From the NCBI GenBank assembly GCA_017454335.1, contig JAFTDE010000003.1:1-50493 (forward strand): DNA of 50,493 nt, written 5' to 3'. This document shows positions 47,347 to 50,493 of this stretch, piece by piece. Origin of the DNA: Bacteroidales bacterium (lineage in GTDB: Bacteria > Bacteroidota > Bacteroidia > Bacteroidales > UBA932). The position numbers were made by a program, and so were the translations under genes. Position 1 is the first letter of the stretch; each line of letters opens with the position of its first letter. The notes under the pieces are model-generated. The model saw nothing but the letters and a program-made list of their open reading frames with translations, had not been told where the DNA came from and did no database searches.

Positions 47347-47418
47347 CCCGGGCCCGGCAAGGGTCTGGACGGGAAAAGGATTCGGGGAGAGCCCGCCAGA
47401 CCCTTTGCCGGGTCCGGG
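47347..47418. repeat. Long GC-rich inverted repeat
   Basis: Arms of about 22 nt (47347-47368 and 47396-47418, each containing GGCAAGGGTCTGG or its inverse with one extra base) pair with one bulge and one G-T pair around a 27-nt loop. Confidence 0.75.
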
Positions 47419-47428
47419 CGCAAGCGAG

Positions 47429-47520
47429 TGCTGTTACTCCCCCCGTGGAGGACCGGGACTAACAGCATTTTTGGCCTATTTTGCTGTTAGTCCCCCCTGC
47501 GCTGACCAGGACTAACAGCA
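47429..47520. repeat. Four-arm alternating palindromic array, 26-27-nt period (array 2)
   Basis: Four 13-nt arms alternate in orientation. They are TGCTGTTACTCCC (47429-47441), GGGACTAACAGCA (47455-47467), TGCTGTTAGTCCC (47482-47494) and AGGACTAACAGCA (47508-47520). Spacers are 13, 14 and 13 nt and unrelated to one another. Arms 2 and 3 are perfect inverses; arms 1 and 4 each differ by one base. No fifth arm is found on either side. Confidence 0.9.
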
Positions 47521-47551
47521 CCAGGGATGCCCGATCAAGACGGAGATGACG
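47521..47551 (-). repeat. Hairpin repeat copy C (degenerate)
   Basis: On the minus strand the first 29 nt match copy A (8953-8981) at 25 positions (CGTCATC, TTGATCGGG and ATCCCT are shared). It directly abuts array 2. Its stem is partly broken. Confidence 0.6.
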
Positions 47552-47618
47552 GTGTAACGGAGAATTTTAAGGCGCGCCCCAGCGCGCCCGGCGGGGTTGG
47601 CGACAAAGGTCGCAATTT

Positions 47619-47705
47619 GTTCTGGCGCACAAATAGCTCTGCAGAGTGCTCTATGGCAGGGTAAGCGCTAGGACGCGGCGATTTTGCCTCGTTCTGGCGC
47701 ACAAA
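47619..47705 (+). repeat. 15-nt direct repeat pair
   Basis: GTTCTGGCGCACAAA occurs at 47619-47633 and 47691-47705, 72 nt apart start to start. The first copy is preceded by TT, so TTTGT and ACAAA also form a small inverted repeat there. Confidence 0.7.
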
Positions 47706-47832
47706 CGCCCGCTCAATGCCTTACAGCCCCTGTTCAGCGCCAGGATGGTTTGCGACCTTACACTTCTACCCCGGCACCCAGGCCCGGCGGCAACGCAGGG
47801 AGTTTGAGGGGTACGCCCCCTCAATGGATAAT

Positions 47833-47866
47833 AATAATTTGACAATCAGACGATTATCAAATTATT
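47833..47866 (-). terminator. Hairpin over the recJ stop codon
   Basis: AATAATTTGACAATC (47833-47847) and GATTATCAAATTATT (47852-47866) are inverse copies with one mismatch around a 4-nt loop. The hairpin spans the recJ stop codon (47857-47859). No long T run follows, so it may act by stabilising the 3' end. Confidence 0.6.
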
Positions 47867-49590
47867 TCGTCGCGTTCGCGGAGATCCTTGACGCGGAGCT
47901 GGAGGGTGGAATTGCCGCGGTAGTAGTTCTCGACGATCGAGTAACAAACATCCAGGGGGTTGCCGGACTTGATGTAATCGTAGTAATCCGACATGTTGAA
48001 GGCAATCGCGGCGATCTGGTGATAGGGCTGGGACTCCTGGATCAGATCCAGTTTCATGTGCACGCCGCCGGCCCCCACCTTGCGGCCGTTGCCAGCATCA
48101 TAGACGTTCTCCGTCATGAAGATCGGGTTGCCGTTGCCGGGACCGAAAGGCTGGAACTGCTTGAGGATGCGGAAGAATTTCGGGGTGATCTGGGCGAAAT
48201 TCAACTTGGCGTCGATTTCGACGACGGGGGTGAGCATCTCCGCCGAGATCTTCCCTTCGATAAAGGCGTCGATCCGCCGGGCAAACTCTTCCAGGTTCTC
48301 TTCCTTGAGGGTCAGGCCGGCCGCATAGACGTGCCCGCCGAAGTTCTCCAGCAGGTCCGCGCAGCTCTCGATGGCCTGGTACAGGTCGAATCCGGCGACG
48401 CTGCGGGCGGATCCGGTGACGAATCCGTTGGATTTGGTCAGCACGACCGTCGGCTTGTAGAACGCTTCGACCAGACGTGAGGCGACGATGCCGACCACGC
48501 CCTTGTTCCACTTGGGATTGTAGACGACCGTCGCGTTCTCCGAGGCGAGGCACTTGCCTTTCTGGACCATCTCCAGCGCCTCCTGGGTGATCTTGCGGTC
48601 GATGTTCTTGCGGTCGTTGTTGCTCTCGTTGATCTTCTCGCCGATGAACATGGCGGTCTGCGTATCCTCCGCCGTCAGCAGTTCGACGGACAGGCGGCCG
48701 GACTCCATGCGCCCCGCGGCGTTGATGCGCGGTCCGATCTTGAAGACGATGTCGTCGATGGAGATATGCCCGGGCTCGATGTTCGAGAGATTGATCATCG
48801 CCAGCAGGCCCTTGCGCGGATCCTCATTCAACTGCTTGAGCCCGAAATGCGCCAGGATGCGGTTCTCACCGACCATCGTGACCAGGTCGGAGGAGATGCT
48901 GACGACCAGCAGGTCCAGCAGCGGGATCAGCGATTCGAAGGGGACGCCGTAGCGCTGGGAATAGGCCTGGACCAGCTTGAAACCGACGCCGCACCCGGAC
49001 AGGTCGTCGAAGGGATAGTGGCAGTCTTCGCGCTTGGGGTCCAGCACGGCGGCCGCTGCGGGGAGCTCTTCCTCCGGCAGGTGGTGGTCGCAGATGATGA
49101 CGTCGATGCCCAGGTCCCGGGCGTGGCGCACCTTGTCGATTGCCTTGATGCCGCAGTCCAGCGTGATGATCAGCGAGAACTTGTTCTCCGCCGCCCAGTC
49201 GATGCCCTTGATGGAGACCCCGTAGCCCTCGTCATAGCGGTCGGGGATATAGAAATCCACCGACGAGGTGAAACGCTTGATGAACGAGTACACCAGGGCA
49301 ACGGCCGTCGTCCCGTCCACATCGTAGTCACCGTAGACCAGGATCTTCTCCCGGGAGGTGATGGCCTTGCGCAGGCGCTCGACGGCGGCGTCCATGTCCT
49401 GCATCAGAAAGGGATCGTGCAACTGGTCCAGGGAGGGGCGGAAAAAGCAGCGGGCCTGTTCGAACGACTCGACGCCGCGTTTGATCAGCAACTCGGCCAG
49501 CACCTTGTCGATGCCGACCTCCGTCGCCAGCCGGTCCACCTTGACGGGATCGGCCTGCTCTTTGAGTATCCACCTGCACTCCTTTGACAT
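47857..49590 (-). CDS. recJ: Single-stranded-DNA-specific exonuclease RecJ
   Basis: 577-aa 5'-3' exonuclease of the DHH family, active on single-stranded DNA in recombination and mismatch repair. Motif I is YGDYDVDGTTAVALVYSFIK, motif II IITLDCGIKAIDK, and the DHH motif is IICDHHLPEEELPAAAAVLD. Further family stretches are SDLVTMVGENR, GRMESGRLSVELL, and a C-terminal OB-fold part. Length matches RecJ. A minus-strand TATCTTTG (49597-49604) sits directly before its start; lysS diverges. Confidence 0.95.
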   Translation of the reverse strand: MSKECRWILKEQADPVKVDRLATEVGIDKVLAELLIKRGVESFEQARCFFRPSLDQLHDPFLMQDMDAAVERLRKAITSREKILVYGDYDVDGTTAVALVYSFIKRFTSSVDFYIPDRYDEGYGVSIKGIDWAAENKFSLIITLDCGIKAIDKVRHARDLGIDVIICDHHLPEEELPAAAAVLDPKREDCHYPFDDLSGCGVGFKLVQAYSQRYGVPFESLIPLLDLLVVSISSDLVTMVGENRILAHFGLKQLNEDPRKGLLAMINLSNIEPGHISIDDIVFKIGPRINAAGRMESGRLSVELLTAEDTQTAMFIGEKINESNNDRKNIDRKITQEALEMVQKGKCLASENATVVYNPKWNKGVVGIVASRLVEAFYKPTVVLTKSNGFVTGSARSVAGFDLYQAIESCADLLENFGGHVYAAGLTLKEENLEEFARRIDAFIEGKISAEMLTPVVEIDAKLNFAQITPKFFRILKQFQPFGPGNGNPIFMTENVYDAGNGRKVGAGGVHMKLDLIQESQPYHQIAAIAFNMSDYYDYIKSGNPLDVCYSIVENYYRGNSTLQLRVKDLRERDEII

Positions 49591-49596
49591 AACTTA

Positions 49597-49604
49597 CAAA
49601 GATA
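49597..49604 (-). promoter_or_regulatory. -7-like box directly upstream of recJ
   Basis: TATCTTTG on the minus strand matches TAnnTTTG but ends only 6 nt before the recJ ATG at 49590, which would make the mRNA essentially leaderless. Either recJ starts at an internal codon or another promoter is used. Confidence 0.4.
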
Positions 49605-49628
49605 TTAAAAATATTTCTAAAAAAGTCG

Positions 49629-49636
49629 TACTTTTG
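49629..49636 (+). promoter_or_regulatory. -7 box for lysS
   Basis: TACTTTTG matches TAnnTTTG, 24 nt before the lysS ATG. No TTTG is seen at -33. Confidence 0.5.
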
Positions 49637-49660
49637 TACTTCAAACACAATTAAAAAGCT

Positions 49661-50493
49661 ATGGAATACAGCGAGCAGGAACAGATACGCAGGGATTCCC
49701 TGGCCAAGCTCCGGGAGCTTGGCATCGAACCCTACCCGGCCGCCCTCTACCCGGTTAACGCCAGCGCAGCGCAGATCGCTGCCGAATTCGACCCCGAAAA
49801 GGGGAATTTCCAGGATGTCTGCCTGGCCGGCAGGCTGATGAGCCGCCGCATCATGGGCGCCGCGTCCTTTGCCGAACTGCAGGACGCGAGCGGCCGCATC
49901 CAGATCTACGTCAAGCGCGACGAGATCTGCCCCGACGAAGACAAGACCCTGTACAATACCGTCTGGAAGAAACTCCTGGACATCGGCGACATCGTCGGCA
50001 TCCGGGGCTTCGCCTTCTTCACCCAGACCGGCCAGCTGAGCGTCCATGTCAAGGAACTGACCCTGCTGAGCAAGTCCCTGCGCGTGCTGCCGATCGTCAA
50101 GGAAGCCGACGGCGTAGTGCACGACGCGGTCAGCGACCCCGAATTCCGCTACCGCCAGCGCTACGTGGACCTGATCGTCAACCCCGGCGTGCGGGACGTC
50201 TTCGTCAAGCGCGCGAAGATCATCGCCACGATGCGCGAATACTTCAACGAGGCCGGCTGCCTGGAAGTGGAAACCCCGATCCTGCAGAGCATCCCGGGCG
50301 GCGCGACGGCGCGCCCGTTCATCACGCACCACAACGCGCTGGACATTCCCCTGTACCTGCGCATCGCAAACGAGCTGTACCTCAAGCGCCTGATCGTCGG
50401 CGGATACAACGGCGTGTATGAATTCGCCAAGGACTTCCGCAACGAGGGCATGGACAAGACCCACAACCCGGAGTTCACCTGCATGGAGATCTA
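49661..50493 (+). CDS. lysS: Lysyl-tRNA synthetase, class II (3' end outside the window)
   Basis: The first 277 codons are present; the frame stays open to the window end. It attaches lysine to tRNA-Lys in the cytoplasm. The N-terminal anticodon-binding OB fold is visible ([20 protein letters not shown], then [16 protein letters not shown]). Class II motif 1 follows ([20 protein letters not shown]), then FLEVETPIL-like [20 protein letters not shown]. Motif 2 is reached just before the edge ([20 protein letters not shown]). Start [17 protein letters not shown] is the family N-terminus. It diverges from recJ. Confidence 0.95.
   Translation, partial: MEYSEQEQIRRDSLAKLRELGIEPYPAALYPVNASAAQIAAEFDPEKGNFQDVCLAGRLMSRRIMGAASFAELQDASGRIQIYVKRDEICPDEDKTLYNTVWKKLLDIGDIVGIRGFAFFTQTGQLSVHVKELTLLSKSLRVLPIVKEADGVVHDAVSDPEFRYRQRYVDLIVNPGVRDVFVKRAKIIATMREYFNEAGCLEVETPILQSIPGGATARPFITHHNALDIPLYLRIANELYLKRLIVGGYNGVYEFAKDFRNEGMDKTHNPEFTCMEI

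Larger units (their letters stand above)
47218..47856. other. 639-bp gene-free region rich in palindromic elements
   Basis: No credible gene is seen. It holds, in order: a Shine-Dalgarno and -7 box for the leftward lipoprotein; a 12-bp inverted repeat (47267-47300); a 22-nt-arm inverted repeat (47347-47418); a four-arm alternating array (47429-47520); a degenerate hairpin repeat (47521-47551); a 15-nt direct repeat (47619-47633 and 47691-47705); an 8-bp stem TTGAGGGG/CCCCTCAA (47804-47824); and the recJ end hairpin (47833-47866). The stretch 47706-47803 shows nothing I can support. No tRNA-like fold is apparent. Confidence 0.7.

Noticed and set aside
47553-47830. tRNA or other known RNA gene between the array and recJ
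   Set aside because: No cloverleaf arms, no T-loop GTTCGA-type sequence, and no known RNA signature could be placed.

Overview
The window looks like a chromosomal piece of a GC-rich member of the Bacteroidales. The evidence is Bacteroidota-type promoters (TTTG, 19 nt, TAnnTTTG), a Bat aerotolerance operon, a ParC of the Bacteroidota type with an acidic tail, an ExbB-ExbD-TonB cluster, and an RluB with a long Tyr/Gly/Arg-rich N-terminus. Coding sequence is strongly GC-biased, so long shadow ORFs run antisense to most genes. I cannot name the genus.

Layout. At 1-230 there is a minus-strand promoter and leader that look like the start of an rRNA operon; the 16S gene itself would lie left of the window. 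At 319-8886 a plus-strand cluster encodes two large tandem secreted LamG/toroid paralogs and a beta-lactamase-fold lipoprotein. At 8887-9856 lies a gene-free stretch packed with palindromic elements. At 9857-16520 there is a secreted RHS polymorphic toxin with an AT-rich JAB-like tip, an overlapping lipoprotein that is the likely immunity protein, and a leftover RHS core fragment. At 16578-18470 is groES-groEL (minus), diverging from a PL26-type exo-rhamnogalacturonan lyase-like enzyme (18621-21425, plus). At 21405-26030 is ppdK-glyA-trmH (minus), diverging from folC (26131-27450). At 27447-38154 is one tightly packed minus-strand operon: moxR, DUF58, a membrane protein, batA, batB, batC, a fused batD-batE, a PurL-like gene and phoH. 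At 38181-46112 are truA, exbB-exbD-tonB, rluB-era and parC (plus). At 46114-47217 is a 6-bladed-propeller lipoprotein (minus). At 47218-47856 lies a second palindrome-rich gene-free stretch. At 47857-49590 is recJ (minus), diverging from lysS, which is cut by the window end.

The conserved blocks are housekeeping. The accessory material sits in two places (about 7.7-16.5 kb and 46.1-47.85 kb), and each has a gene-free stretch of structured repeats. The most unusual observation is that both stretches hold a four-arm array: a 12-13 nt motif repeated four times in strictly alternating orientation with a period of about 27 nt. The two motifs are unrelated in sequence, but the architecture is the same. 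Copies of a second hairpin repeat, two of them showing compensatory stem changes, occur near both arrays. The RHS locus shows the classic signs of toxin-tip exchange.
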